From NCBI RefSeq assembly GCF_002813755.1, contig NZ_CP018061.1, positions 800,501-864,500 on the forward strand: DNA of 64,000 nucleotides, in the 5' to 3' direction. Below are positions 52,990-60,766 of the stretch, one piece after another. The DNA is from Enterococcus mundtii. Its GTDB lineage: Bacteria > Bacillota > Bacilli > Lactobacillales > Enterococcaceae. The notes beneath the pieces are model-generated. The model worked only from the letters and a program-made list of their open reading frames with translations, was not told where the DNA came from and did no database searches. How positions within the stretch are numbered: position 1 is the stretch's first letter; each line of letters begins with the position of its first letter. The position numbers and the translations under genes are program-made.

Positions 52990-54528
52990 GTGTCATTTTG
53001 GCAAGCAATAAAAAGAGTTTTTGGAAAGGGGGCGGTTGCGATAGGAGCGAAAAAAGAGCTACAAAGTATTTTAGATCATCCAAAGATTCAAATGAGTCGT
53101 GAAGAATATGATCGTATTCAAAACAGCTTGCTTTATTACCAAGGGTACACGCATTGTAATTCTGATCAGAGAGCAAAGGCGAATATCAATATGGCCCGCA
53201 AGGTTGCTACTGAATATGCGAAGGTAATGTTCAATGAACAGGCAGAAATCACGATCGGAAAAGACGATAAATCAAAAAAATATGATGAAGCTAGCGCTTG
53301 GATAGAGTCTGTGTTTCAACATAATGACTTCAAGCGTAATCTCAGTAAGTATCTTGAACCAGCAATGGCTCTTGGTGGCTTAGTTGTGCGACCTTATTTC
53401 AATGATCAATCAGGACAAGTGGAATTTTCATGGGCGCTCCCGGATGCTTTCTTTCCATTGGAAAGCAGTACAAATAAGATCAGTCAGTGTGCAATGGCAT
53501 TTAAAACGATCAAAACCCAAGGGAACAAAACGTTCTATTATACCTTGTTAGAATTCCATGAGTGGATCGATGGTGAGTATTGGGTCTCTATGGAACTATA
53601 CGAAAGTGAAAAATCTAATGTGTTGGGGATGCAAGTATCTTTAAACACATTAAAGCAGTACGAAGAGTTTGAGGTGGCTGTTCATGGTGAAGAAATTGAA
53701 CGTCCAATCTTCTCTTATTTTAAGACAGCAGGTTTTAACAATATCAATCCATACTCACCACTTGGTGTTGGTGTGTACGATAACTGTAAACGAACACTTG
53801 ATCGATTAAACAAAGCACTTGATGCGTTCGATCATGAAATTGACGTGGGTAAGAGAAGAGCGGCCTTTCCTGAATCTATGCTAAGTGGAATTTCTGACAA
53901 GGGAACAGGCGAAACGAAATTAACCTTTGATAAAGATGATGACTTCTATGTCATTGTTCCTGGTACGGACCCTGATGAATTTAAAATTACTGATTTAACT
54001 CATGATATTCGAACAGAACAATACATCGGAGCAATTAATCATCGCTTGCGACTTCTAGAAATGGAAGTGGGGCTGTCGACTGGTACGTTCGTTTTCGATG
54101 GTGCCGGGGTACGTACTACGAATAAGACGGCAACTGAGGTAATCAGCGAGAACTCGCAAACGTATCAATCAAGGAACCAACAAACAACCGAATTAGAGGA
54201 ATTCATTCGGGATGTTGTGCTAGCGCTGTGTGAGCTAGGTCGAGCCACAGAAGTTGATGGGAAACCACTATTTAGTGGTGAATCTCCAAATCGTGAAGAG
54301 ATAGGTGTGAATTTTGATGATGGCATCTTCTTAGATAAAAAGTCAGAATCTGATTATTATCGTGAACTGAAAAACGATGGGCTGATTCCCGGATGGTTAA
54401 CTTTAGCCAAAATAATGAAGTTGCCTGAAAGTAAGGCAAAAGATCTTTACCGACAAGCGCAATTAGATGTAGTTGATGAGACTACTGGTGAAATACGAGA
54501 TTCTGGATACGAAGACTACGAGGAGTGA
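52990..54528 (+). CDS. Phage portal protein (A118 type)
   Basis: 512 residues from GTG 52990 after AGGAGGTGATCAG. Typical of A118/SPP1-like portals: LLYYQGYTHCNSDQRAKAN near the N-terminus, ARKVATEYAKVMFNEQAEI and a C-terminal acidic stretch. Forms the dodecameric DNA channel of the capsid vertex. It is followed 4 bp later by the MuF-like gene. Confidence 0.93.
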   Translation: MSFWQAIKRVFGKGAVAIGAKKELQSILDHPKIQMSREEYDRIQNSLLYYQGYTHCNSDQRAKANINMARKVATEYAKVMFNEQAEITIGKDDKSKKYDEASAWIESVFQHNDFKRNLSKYLEPAMALGGLVVRPYFNDQSGQVEFSWALPDAFFPLESSTNKISQCAMAFKTIKTQGNKTFYYTLLEFHEWIDGEYWVSMELYESEKSNVLGMQVSLNTLKQYEEFEVAVHGEEIERPIFSYFKTAGFNNINPYSPLGVGVYDNCKRTLDRLNKALDAFDHEIDVGKRRAAFPESMLSGISDKGTGETKLTFDKDDDFYVIVPGTDPDEFKITDLTHDIRTEQYIGAINHRLRLLEMEVGLSTGTFVFDGAGVRTTNKTATEVISENSQTYQSRNQQTTELEEFIRDVVLALCELGRATEVDGKPLFSGESPNREEIGVNFDDGIFLDKKSESDYYRELKNDGLIPGWLTLAKIMKLPESKAKDLYRQAQLDVVDETTGEIRDSGYEDYEE

Positions 54529-54532
54529 TTGA

Positions 54533-55681
54533 ATGGCCATTACACCTAACCAGTTAGATATTGAGGCTTCTTACATTCAAGATGCTTATATGGCGATGGA
54601 AGATGAGATCATGAGGATGCTTGTTAATCATTTGAAAATGCCAACTCGAATGCCTTTGAATGAGGACAACGCTTTTCGTTGGAAAATTGAAAAGATGCAG
54701 CAATTAAACCTTTTGAATCCGCAATCGTTGCAGCAATTGGTCAATGAAACAAGTCAGTATTCTTATGATCAGCTACGTAAAATCATCGTGGATATGGGGT
54801 TTGAAGTCATTTCAGATCTTGACAAAAACTTATCTCAACAAACTGGAAAAGAACCGCCATCACGAACTGAGATTGACAATGTGATGGAGTCGTATTTCAA
54901 TCAGCAATGGCGAGATCTCGACAATCATGTCAATCAAACGCTGATCGACACTAATTATCCGAATAATCCACTGGCTAAGATGTATCAACAAGTTTTAAAC
55001 GATACTGTAGCCAAAATCATTGGCGGTACTAAAACGCTACAACAGGCGCTTAGAGAATCGATCTATGCGATGGTGGAAAAAGGGGTGATGACGACCTTTG
55101 TCGACAAATCAGGACGTGAATGGAGCCTTGAGCGCTACGTTCGGATGGTTTTGAAAACCACAACTCATCGAGTTTATCAGGATCTACGACTTAAGCGAGG
55201 GTTAGAGTATGGAATTGTCACAGCGCTAATGAGTAGCCATATGGCTGCACGACCACACTGTGCCCATATCCAAGGCGGATGGGTCTTGCTTGTCCGTAAA
55301 GAGGATGCGCCGGAAGAATTACGTCATATTTCATCGATCTATGATTATGGATACGGTGAGCCTGACGGAACCCAAGGTATTAATTGTCGACATCGATTGT
55401 ACATCCAAATCTATGATCCGGATCTTGATATTCACATGAAGCAGTATAATCCAAAACAAGCGATTGACAATGCGGACTTAGTTGCAAAACAGCGCCGCAT
55501 GGAAGTCGCTATTCGTCGTGCTAAGCGGCAATTGAACGCAGCAACGACAATGGACAACAAAGAAGATGTTCTGCACTTCAAACAACTAGTCAGACGACGT
55601 CAAGCAGCACTGCGTACTTTTATCAATGAGCATGATCAATTGTTACGCCGGGATTATTCTAGAGAGCAAGTATATTCATAA
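54533..55681 (+). CDS. Minor capsid protein (MuF-like, A118 minor capsid 2)
   Basis: 382 residues. The C-terminal MuF-type region shows HMAARPHCAHIQGGWVLL and GTQGINCRHRLYIQIY, with His/Cys residues arranged as in Phage_min_cap2 proteins. A few copies sit inside the capsid near the portal. The 197 bp after it (55682-55878) hold no gene that I can support, only an AAAGGAGGAAG motif and a small hairpin. Confidence 0.9.
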   Translation: MAITPNQLDIEASYIQDAYMAMEDEIMRMLVNHLKMPTRMPLNEDNAFRWKIEKMQQLNLLNPQSLQQLVNETSQYSYDQLRKIIVDMGFEVISDLDKNLSQQTGKEPPSRTEIDNVMESYFNQQWRDLDNHVNQTLIDTNYPNNPLAKMYQQVLNDTVAKIIGGTKTLQQALRESIYAMVEKGVMTTFVDKSGREWSLERYVRMVLKTTTHRVYQDLRLKRGLEYGIVTALMSSHMAARPHCAHIQGGWVLLVRKEDAPEELRHISSIYDYGYGEPDGTQGINCRHRLYIQIYDPDLDIHMKQYNPKQAIDNADLVAKQRRMEVAIRRAKRQLNAATTMDNKEDVLHFKQLVRRRQAALRTFINEHDQLLRRDYSREQVYS

Positions 55682-55878
55682 AAGGAGGAAGCCTGGTTGA
55701 AGGATTAAAGCAAATTGGTCTTGCTTTGAAGTTTGAGGATTTTGGTTTGTTTAGTCTAGCTTGCTAGGCTTTTATTTTGTCCTGAATATGACATTAAACT
55801 GTTTATCTACCGAGTGAGCGGTATAACTCACACTCTAAACTGGTACCAACCAGAATAAAAAGGAACGGAGAATGAATC

Positions 55879-56469
55879 ATGGAATGGATCAAAGAAATTT
55901 TATCAAAACACGTCGGAGAGGATGGGAAGTTTGATCTAGACGGAGCGACAAAAGAAATAAAATCAGAATTTCCGAAAAATGCTGTGCCTAAAGCTGATTT
56001 TAATGATAAGTCTCAAAAGCTAAAAACGGCAAACGAAGATTTAACCGCCGCAAATGCGCTTGTTGAGCAGTTGAAAGCATCGAACAGTGGAAATGAAGAT
56101 CTGCAAAAACAAATTGATGACTATAAAAATCAGTTAGAAACCGTAACCGCTGAAAGACTAGCAGATCGTAAGAATGCTGCGATCGAATTAGCTTTAACAC
56201 AAGCTGGGGCTAAGAACATTACAGCTGTGAAAGCTTTGTTGAAGGCGGATGAGTTGGAAATGACTGACGAAGGTGTCAAGGGATTAGATGATAAAGTAGC
56301 CGCACTGAAAAAAGACGAAGATTATTTGTTTCAATCCAGCAATCCTGCACCACAGACGAAGAAAAAGCAATTTGTGGCTGCTGGGAATACAGGCGGTGGC
56401 GAACCACCTAAAGAAAAAAGCTGGAAAGATAATCTAGCCGAGAATATCGCAAAAATAAAAACTGATTAG
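55879..56469 (+). CDS. Phage scaffold protein (GP20/DUF4355 type)
   Basis: 196 residues. Starts MEWIKEILSKHVGEDGKFDL, then a coiled coil (about 45-100) and a basic C-terminus that binds the coat protein (SWKDNLAENIAKIK). Directs capsid assembly and leaves or is degraded. Preceded by GGAACGGAGAATGAATC; the capsid gene follows in 14 bp. Confidence 0.88.
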   Translation: MEWIKEILSKHVGEDGKFDLDGATKEIKSEFPKNAVPKADFNDKSQKLKTANEDLTAANALVEQLKASNSGNEDLQKQIDDYKNQLETVTAERLADRKNAAIELALTQAGAKNITAVKALLKADELEMTDEGVKGLDDKVAALKKDEDYLFQSSNPAPQTKKKQFVAAGNTGGGEPPKEKSWKDNLAENIAKIKTD

Positions 56470-56483
56470 GAGAGTGAATTAAC

Positions 56484-57371
56484 ATGGGAGTAGTTTTAGA
56501 TAGTAAAGATTTAGCAAAAATTGATAAGGAATTTGCAGCTGAGTCGCAAGTATGGGAAGTATTGACCCAAGGAGCAAAAGATATTACCGAAGAAGATTTT
56601 GTCGGAGTGAAAGAAGTTCGGGTGAACGAGATGCAAGGTTTTACAGCTGCTGATTATAAGCGGAATAAAGAAAACGAACGCAACAATATCACGGTTGAAA
56701 AATCAACTTTGAAATTGGAGCAAGAGCGCTGGATGGGTTACGATATGGACCGCTTAGATCAATCGGAAAATGCAGCATATCAAGTAGGTGCTATTATTGA
56801 AGAGCACACTCGATTGGTTACGATCCCTGAAAAAGACCAAACTGCAGTAGCTCGTTTGCTTGAAGCTGGTTTTGATACCTCTGATGAAGTTTATAAAGGG
56901 AAAACAGTCAAAGAAGCCATTACTAAAGCAAATATTTTAGATAGCTTTGATGATGCTGAAGCATACATGACTGATGCGGAAGTAATTGGTCAATTCGTAG
57001 CATTTATGTCTAGTGATGCATACAAAGCATTGAAAAATGCAGATGGTGTCTCTAAGACTTTTACTACCAACACTGTTCAATTCAATGGTATCGATCGACG
57101 TGTTGAGATGCTTGATGGCACGAATATCATCATCCAAAAAGTTGCCGAAAACCGATTACAGGTGGATGAAGACAAGCGTATTAATTTCATCATGACACCT
57201 ATCACCGTTGCCAAGCCAATCGAGAAGTACAATACGATTGATTTGGTTCCTGCAGAACAGGATCGAGGGGGTTATCGCGATACCATCAAAGGGTTGGATT
57301 ATTACGATTGCTTGGTACTTAAGAAAGCGCGCCCTGCGATTTATATCTCTTACGATGACCCAAAAGCATGA
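56484..57371 (+). CDS. Major capsid protein
   Basis: 295 residues, N-terminus MGVVLDSKDLAKIDKEFA, HK97-like capsid family of A118-type phages by position and sequence character (NRLQVDEDKRINFIMTPITV). TAGGAGAGTGAATTAAC precedes the ATG. The last codons contain the slippery heptamer CCCAAAA, followed by a GC-rich hairpin; a -1 shift there would yield a 356-residue form with an HeH domain. The unshifted form ends at TGA 57369-57371. Confidence 0.92.
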   Translation: MGVVLDSKDLAKIDKEFAAESQVWEVLTQGAKDITEEDFVGVKEVRVNEMQGFTAADYKRNKENERNNITVEKSTLKLEQERWMGYDMDRLDQSENAAYQVGAIIEEHTRLVTIPEKDQTAVARLLEAGFDTSDEVYKGKTVKEAITKANILDSFDDAEAYMTDAEVIGQFVAFMSSDAYKALKNADGVSKTFTTNTVQFNGIDRRVEMLDGTNIIIQKVAENRLQVDEDKRINFIMTPITVAKPIEKYNTIDLVPAEQDRGGYRDTIKGLDYYDCLVLKKARPAIYISYDDPKA

Positions 57372-57388
57372 CCCCGGAAAAACCGGGG
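57359..57388 (+). promoter_or_regulatory. Predicted -1 ribosomal frameshift signal in the capsid gene
   Basis: Slippery heptamer C CCA AAA (57359-57365) is in phase with the capsid frame. A 6-nt spacer GCATGA containing the stop is followed by a stem CCCCGG (57372-57377), loop AAAAA, CCGGGG (57383-57388). This is the textbook geometry for programmed -1 frameshifting. The -1 frame is open from the slip site through the HeH domain to 57553. Confidence 0.82.
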
Positions 57389-57553
57389 AAGTCTGACGAG
57401 AATGAATACGGTTCTGGATCAGAAGGTCGGTCATTAGTTATCGATGATATGAAGATTGATGAGCTTAAAGCCGAGTTGGATCGCCTCGGAATCGAGTATC
57501 CATCTACTGTCAAAAAATCAGAATTAATTGAGTTGTTAAAAGAGAGTGAATAA
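57368..57553 (+). CDS. HeH/LEM-like domain, -1 frame extension of the capsid protein
   Basis: 61 residues if started at ATG 57368, or 62 extra residues if reached by -1 frameshift from the capsid gene. An acidic, Gly/Ser-rich linker (ENEYGSGSEGRS) precedes an HeH-type helix-extended loop-helix domain (MKIDELKAELDRLGIEYPS). The ATG has no ribosome-binding site, which favours the frameshift route. It would decorate some capsid subunits, perhaps binding DNA or a surface ligand (inference). Confidence 0.8.
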   Translation: MTPEKPGKSDENEYGSGSEGRSLVIDDMKIDELKAELDRLGIEYPSTVKKSELIELLKESE

Positions 57554-57566
57554 CCACTCTCTTTTT
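57541..57566 (+). terminator. Intrinsic terminator after the capsid/HeH frame
   Basis: AGAGAGTG (57541-57548) pairs with CACTCTCT (57555-57562), then T5. It overlaps the HeH stop. Probably a partial terminator that lowers transcription of connector genes relative to capsid. Confidence 0.8.
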
Positions 57567-57581
57567 CATGGAGGTGAAACC

Positions 57582-58025
57582 ATGGAACGAATAAGACGTA
57601 AGGCGTTGAACGAAATCTTTGATGATCAGGAAAGCATCGTGCCATGTGGCTACTTGTCTCTTAAAGAGTATAAACGCTTGGTGGATAAAGAAACAGAACT
57701 GACTGAAAAAGATTTCCGAAAGCTTCTGAGAAAAGCTAGTGCATTGTTGGACATCCAAACGAGACGTTTTTATCAGAGGAATGATCTCGAGTCAGATATT
57801 CCGATGCGGCGCGATGCATTCAAGTTGGCTGTTGCTTATCAAATTGAGTACATGCATGAGGCTGAGGCCACTACAACGTTTGGAATGCAAGAGCCTGATA
57901 GCTGGTCCATTGGACGGATGAGCGTTTCTAAAGGCAAAGGGAGTAACGAAGTATCCCTTCTTTCTGGGGACGCTATGCTGCAGTTATCTGGGACAGGTCT
58001 GTTATATCGTGGGGTGAGCCGATGA
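57582..58025 (+). CDS. Head-tail connector protein
   Basis: 147 residues. Position after the capsid gene and helical character (YKRLVDKETELTEKDFRKLL) match Gp15/Gp6-type adaptor proteins of A118-like phages. Start ATG 57582 is preceded by GGAGGTGAAACC. It overlaps the next gene by 4 bp. Confidence 0.8.
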   Translation: MERIRRKALNEIFDDQESIVPCGYLSLKEYKRLVDKETELTEKDFRKLLRKASALLDIQTRRFYQRNDLESDIPMRRDAFKLAVAYQIEYMHEAEATTTFGMQEPDSWSIGRMSVSKGKGSNEVSLLSGDAMLQLSGTGLLYRGVSR

Positions 58026-58357
58026 GAGTGCCACCAAAACGTTTTTTCCCTCATGCGATGATCTATCGCAAGAAAAACGGAATGGGTCCACGAGGTGAGC
58101 CAATTCTTGAAGAGGATCTTGTGATTGATCATGTCCGCTTTAATGACACAGTCAAATTTGAGCCAAAGGATATTGATGGGAAAATACAAACCCCAAATGC
58201 ATTGATCTCTATGGTAAAGAAATACACTGAAGCATTGCCGGATTTTTCCGTTGCAGATCAAGTTGAAATCTTTGGTAAACAATACACAATAACAAAAATC
58301 GTTCCGTTGATTGCTGACTCGCCTGAACCATTCGGCTATGAATTGGAGGTAGTTTAG
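58022..58357 (+). CDS. Putative minor capsid / head closure protein
   Basis: 111 residues, beta-rich (VPPKRFFPHAMIYRKKNGMG, then FGKQYTITKIVPLI). Corresponds by order to the Minor_capsid_1 family, a head-completion protein. The start overlaps the preceding gene (ATGA) and the end shares one base with the next GTG. Confidence 0.8.
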   Translation: MRVPPKRFFPHAMIYRKKNGMGPRGEPILEEDLVIDHVRFNDTVKFEPKDIDGKIQTPNALISMVKKYTEALPDFSVADQVEIFGKQYTITKIVPLIADSPEPFGYELEVV

Positions 58358-58719
58358 TGGGAGCATCTGTAAGAATTGATTTAAGTCGAGCAAAAATAAA
58401 ATTAAGTCATTCATCTATACAAAATGGACGGCATGAAATGGCAAATAAAGCTCATTTAGATATGAATGAAAGATTTGTTCCTATGAGGAGCCAACATTTG
58501 AGAGAAATGTCTTTTGTTGAAAGTAACGGAGAAAAGATTACTTGGAATGCTCGATATGCTTTGGCTCATTATCACGGAGGGTTTACAAATAAGTTTGGAA
58601 CACAGGTAATATTTTCTAATTATACTACACCGGGAACTGGTCCATATTGGGATAAAGAAGCAAAATCTATATTTATGTCTAGTTGGTTAGAAGCATTCAA
58701 GAGGGGAGCGAATTGGTAA
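58357..58719 (+). CDS. Putative minor capsid protein 2 (neck)
   Basis: 120 residues from GTG 58357 after GGAGGTAGTTTA. Contains DMNERFVPMRSQHLREMS and RYALAHYHGGFTNKFGTQV, typical of the Minor_capsid_2 family at the head-tail joint. From here to 60,766 the genes are noticeably more AT-rich than the head genes. Confidence 0.82.
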   Translation: MGASVRIDLSRAKIKLSHSSIQNGRHEMANKAHLDMNERFVPMRSQHLREMSFVESNGEKITWNARYALAHYHGGFTNKFGTQVIFSNYTTPGTGPYWDKEAKSIFMSSWLEAFKRGANW

Positions 58720-59096
58720 TGGATTTTATTGATCAGTTGCTAGAAGTATCGAACCAAATACCAGTACTAATTCGTATTCATTCTTTAGATAAAGACGAGT
58801 CGATGCGTCTAACCGCATTACCTGGAGGTAAAACGGTCGAAACTTTTATGGATGGATCAAAACAAAAAGAACTAAATTATGAATTTGTCTATAAAACGAA
58901 ATGTGAAAATGCAGATCGGATAATGATTGAACTAGGTGAGTTACTAGAGGAACAAGAAGATATTCCATCTAGTAACAATAGTTATCAATTTGTTGGAATA
59001 ACTATTGTAGATGAACCTTTTTTTACAGGTTATGACGACAAAAAATTTCTGTATTATCGATTAGCAATCAAAGCAACATTATATTTTGATAAATAG
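58719..59096 (+). CDS. Tail terminator / minor capsid protein 3
   Basis: 125 residues from ATG 58719, overlapping the previous stop (TAATG). Sequence (GKTVETFMDGSKQKELNYEF, then KFLYYRLAIKATLYFDK) fits the Minor_capsid_3 family, the tail-completion protein of A118-like phages. Confidence 0.8.
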   Translation: MDFIDQLLEVSNQIPVLIRIHSLDKDESMRLTALPGGKTVETFMDGSKQKELNYEFVYKTKCENADRIMIELGELLEEQEDIPSSNNSYQFVGITIVDEPFFTGYDDKKFLYYRLAIKATLYFDK

Positions 59097-59106
59097 GAGG
59101 AATATT

Positions 59107-59583
59107 ATGAAACGAAAAAAAATTGCGCTAATTGGATTTGAAATTCAAAAATTGAAAGATGGAAAAATTACTGAAGATGGTTGGGTTCGTTTAAAAAAAA
59201 TCAAGAGTGTTTCTGATGCCTCACAAGAAGAAGTTGACGATGGAGACGGTTTCTTTGATGGGTCGGGAGAACCAGAACAAACGATCACCTCTCATCGACT
59301 AGGCTATAGTTTTACGGGTGAATACTTTGAGGGTGATGAAGCATCCGAATTAATTGATGAAATGATTGGTTTATTTGGAGATGATCGGAAAATTGGTTTT
59401 CGAGTAACAGATGATCGAGATAATCCCAAAAAGAAAAGGGAAGGAATTGCAACTTTATCAAGTCCTCAAACGAAAACTGGAGGGGCTACTGAATTTGGTA
59501 ATATTGAATTTACTGTTCTATATGATACTACACCTAAATGGGACCCTTATTCAAAGCAGACAGCCCAGAGTCAGAAGAACTGA
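59107..59583 (+). CDS. Major tail tube protein
   Basis: 158 residues from ATG 59107 (GGAGG 6 nt upstream). Beta-rich tube protein: KKIALIGFEIQKLKDG, EQTITSHRLGYSFTGEYFEG, GNIEFTVLYDTTPKWDP. The last codons hold a likely -1 slip site (TTCAAAG) and a long-range hairpin, giving a possible 197-residue form with an HeH domain. Tail-protein extensions by frameshift are known in other Gram-positive siphophages (for example TP901-1). Confidence 0.87.
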   Translation: MKRKKIALIGFEIQKLKDGKITEDGWVRLKKIKSVSDASQEEVDDGDGFFDGSGEPEQTITSHRLGYSFTGEYFEGDEASELIDEMIGLFGDDRKIGFRVTDDRDNPKKKREGIATLSSPQTKTGGATEFGNIEFTVLYDTTPKWDPYSKQTAQSQKN

Positions 59584-59699
59584 AAGCTACTGGGCTAACT
59601 ATTCCAGAATTAAAACAAACACTTGATAGTAAAAATATAGAATACCCGTCAAACGCTAAGAAAGATGAACTAACTAAAATATTGGGGGAGGCTTTATAG
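59538..59699 (+). CDS. HeH/LEM-like domain, -1 frame extension of the tail tube protein
   Basis: 53 codons in the -1 frame, with ATG 59538 but no ribosome-binding site. The domain GLTIPELKQTLDSKNIEYPS followed by KKDEL clearly resembles the HeH domain behind the capsid gene (shared ELK..LD...IEYPS..KK.EL). A stop sits right before ATG 59538 in this frame, so a frameshift must occur between 59538 and 59583. Predicted fusion adds 47 residues to the tube protein. Confidence 0.75.
   Translation: MGPLFKADSPESEELKATGLTIPELKQTLDSKNIEYPSNAKKDELTKILGEAL
59550..59596 (+). promoter_or_regulatory. Predicted -1 frameshift signal in the tail tube gene
   Basis: TTCAAAG (59550-59556; 0-frame TCA AAG) lets the Lys tRNA re-pair on AAA. 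Five nt later AGCCCAG (59562-59568) pairs perfectly with CTGGGCT (59590-59596). The heptamer is less canonical than the capsid one, since only the Lys codon re-pairs well, but phase, spacing, stem and the conserved extension agree. Confidence 0.62.
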
Positions 59700-59714
59700 C
59701 CTTCTCTTTTTTGT
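59687..59714 (+). terminator. Terminator after the tail tube/HeH frame
   Basis: GGAGGCT (59687-59693) pairs with AGCCTTC (59698-59704; one G-U), then CTTTTTT. Mirrors the terminator after the capsid/HeH frame. Confidence 0.75.
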
Positions 59715-59726
59715 ATGGAGGTAATT

Positions 59727-60188
59727 ATGAAACAAACACTTGATATCGATATTGAACTCTCTGGCTTTCCAGTAGGGTTTACAAATCCAATTACTGGTGA
59801 GCGTATTGAAATCTGGTTTGATAGCTCATTGGAAAATTTAAAACGAATTATTGTAGAAGAAAACTATGAGGAATTCGACATATACGAACAAAAACTTAAA
59901 GAAGATTCTATCCACGAAACTAATGTTGAAACAGTCATAGAACATGCTAAAGGAACTCTTGAATATCAATATGATTTTTTCTTTGGTAAAGGAACATTTG
60001 AAAAATTATATGAATGTGTACCAGATTTCGATGCACTTGAACGTGCTTATGAACCAACTATCAGAGCTATTGCTAAAAAAGTCGAACAACAAGCAAAAAA
60101 AAGACAAAAGGATAGAGAGCTTGCAGCAGAAAAGTTAACTAAAGAGTTTCATAACAAGAAAAAGCAAAAAGTAGCAAATAAAAAGTAG
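59727..60188 (+). CDS. Tail assembly chaperone-like protein
   Basis: 153 residues from ATG 59727 (GGAGG upstream; ATG 59715 is inside the leader). Position between tube and tape measure and the Lys-rich C-terminus (KKVEQQAKKRQKDRELAAEKL) fit the gpG-like chaperone of A118-type phages. No slippery site with an open -1 frame was found at its end; the -1 frame stops quickly. Confidence 0.72.
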   Translation: MKQTLDIDIELSGFPVGFTNPITGERIEIWFDSSLENLKRIIVEENYEEFDIYEQKLKEDSIHETNVETVIEHAKGTLEYQYDFFFGKGTFEKLYECVPDFDALERAYEPTIRAIAKKVEQQAKKRQKDRELAAEKLTKEFHNKKKQKVANKK

Positions 60189-60196
60189 GTGGTGAC

Positions 60197-60766
60197 ATGA
60201 GGTTAAATGACCCAGAAGTCACTTCCTTTTTTTATAAAGAACGTGAGTATTTGATTAATTTGTCATTTGACATTGTATTAGATGCTTTTGATGTGTTAAA
60301 CGAGGCAATATTCACTGATTATGAGAAAGCTTGTCTATGTCTAGACTTATTAATTGGAGAAGGTTGCTATCAATCTGAGGATGCACTTAGTCTATGGGTA
60401 TTTATTTACGACCAATTTATTCATAAGGAAGTTCCACCGTTCATTAAATATAGTTTTTACGGAGAGCCACTTTCTGTGGAAGAGCACGAACAATTAATAG
60501 ATATATCTGCGGATGCAGAGACTATTTACGCTTCTTTTATCCAAGCATATAACATCGATTTAATTGATAAACAGGGAATACTAACTTGGTCCAAATTTAG
60601 AGCTCTTTTACATAATCTGCCTTCAGACACTCCACTTAAACGAATTATGCAGATTCGAGCTTGGAAACCAGGAAATAAAGATTCAGAAGAATATAAGCGA
60701 GATATGACAGATTTACAAAGATACTATGCCTTAAATACGGATAGAGAGGAGAAAGATAATGACTAA
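60197..60766 (+). CDS. Phage Gp15-like tail assembly protein
   Basis: 189 residues of the Gp15 family: MRLNDPEVTSFFYKEREYLI, LLIGEGCYQSEDAL, WSKFRALLHNLPSDTPLKRI, MQIRAWKP. Expected partner of the preceding chaperone in loading the tape measure. GTAGGTGGTGAC precedes the ATG. It overlaps the tape-measure gene by 8 bp. Confidence 0.88.
   Translation: MRLNDPEVTSFFYKEREYLINLSFDIVLDAFDVLNEAIFTDYEKACLCLDLLIGEGCYQSEDALSLWVFIYDQFIHKEVPPFIKYSFYGEPLSVEEHEQLIDISADAETIYASFIQAYNIDLIDKQGILTWSKFRALLHNLPSDTPLKRIMQIRAWKPGNKDSEEYKRDMTDLQRYYALNTDREEKDND

Noticed and set aside
59411..59626. ORF in the third frame across the end of the tail tube gene
   Set aside because: No ribosome-binding site and no recognisable features. 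The HeH frame at 59538-59699 explains the region better.
60170..60200. Programmed frameshift between the tail chaperone and the Gp15-like gene
   Set aside because: AAAAAG occurs near the stop, but the phase does not give a proper heptamer and the -1 frame stops within a few codons.
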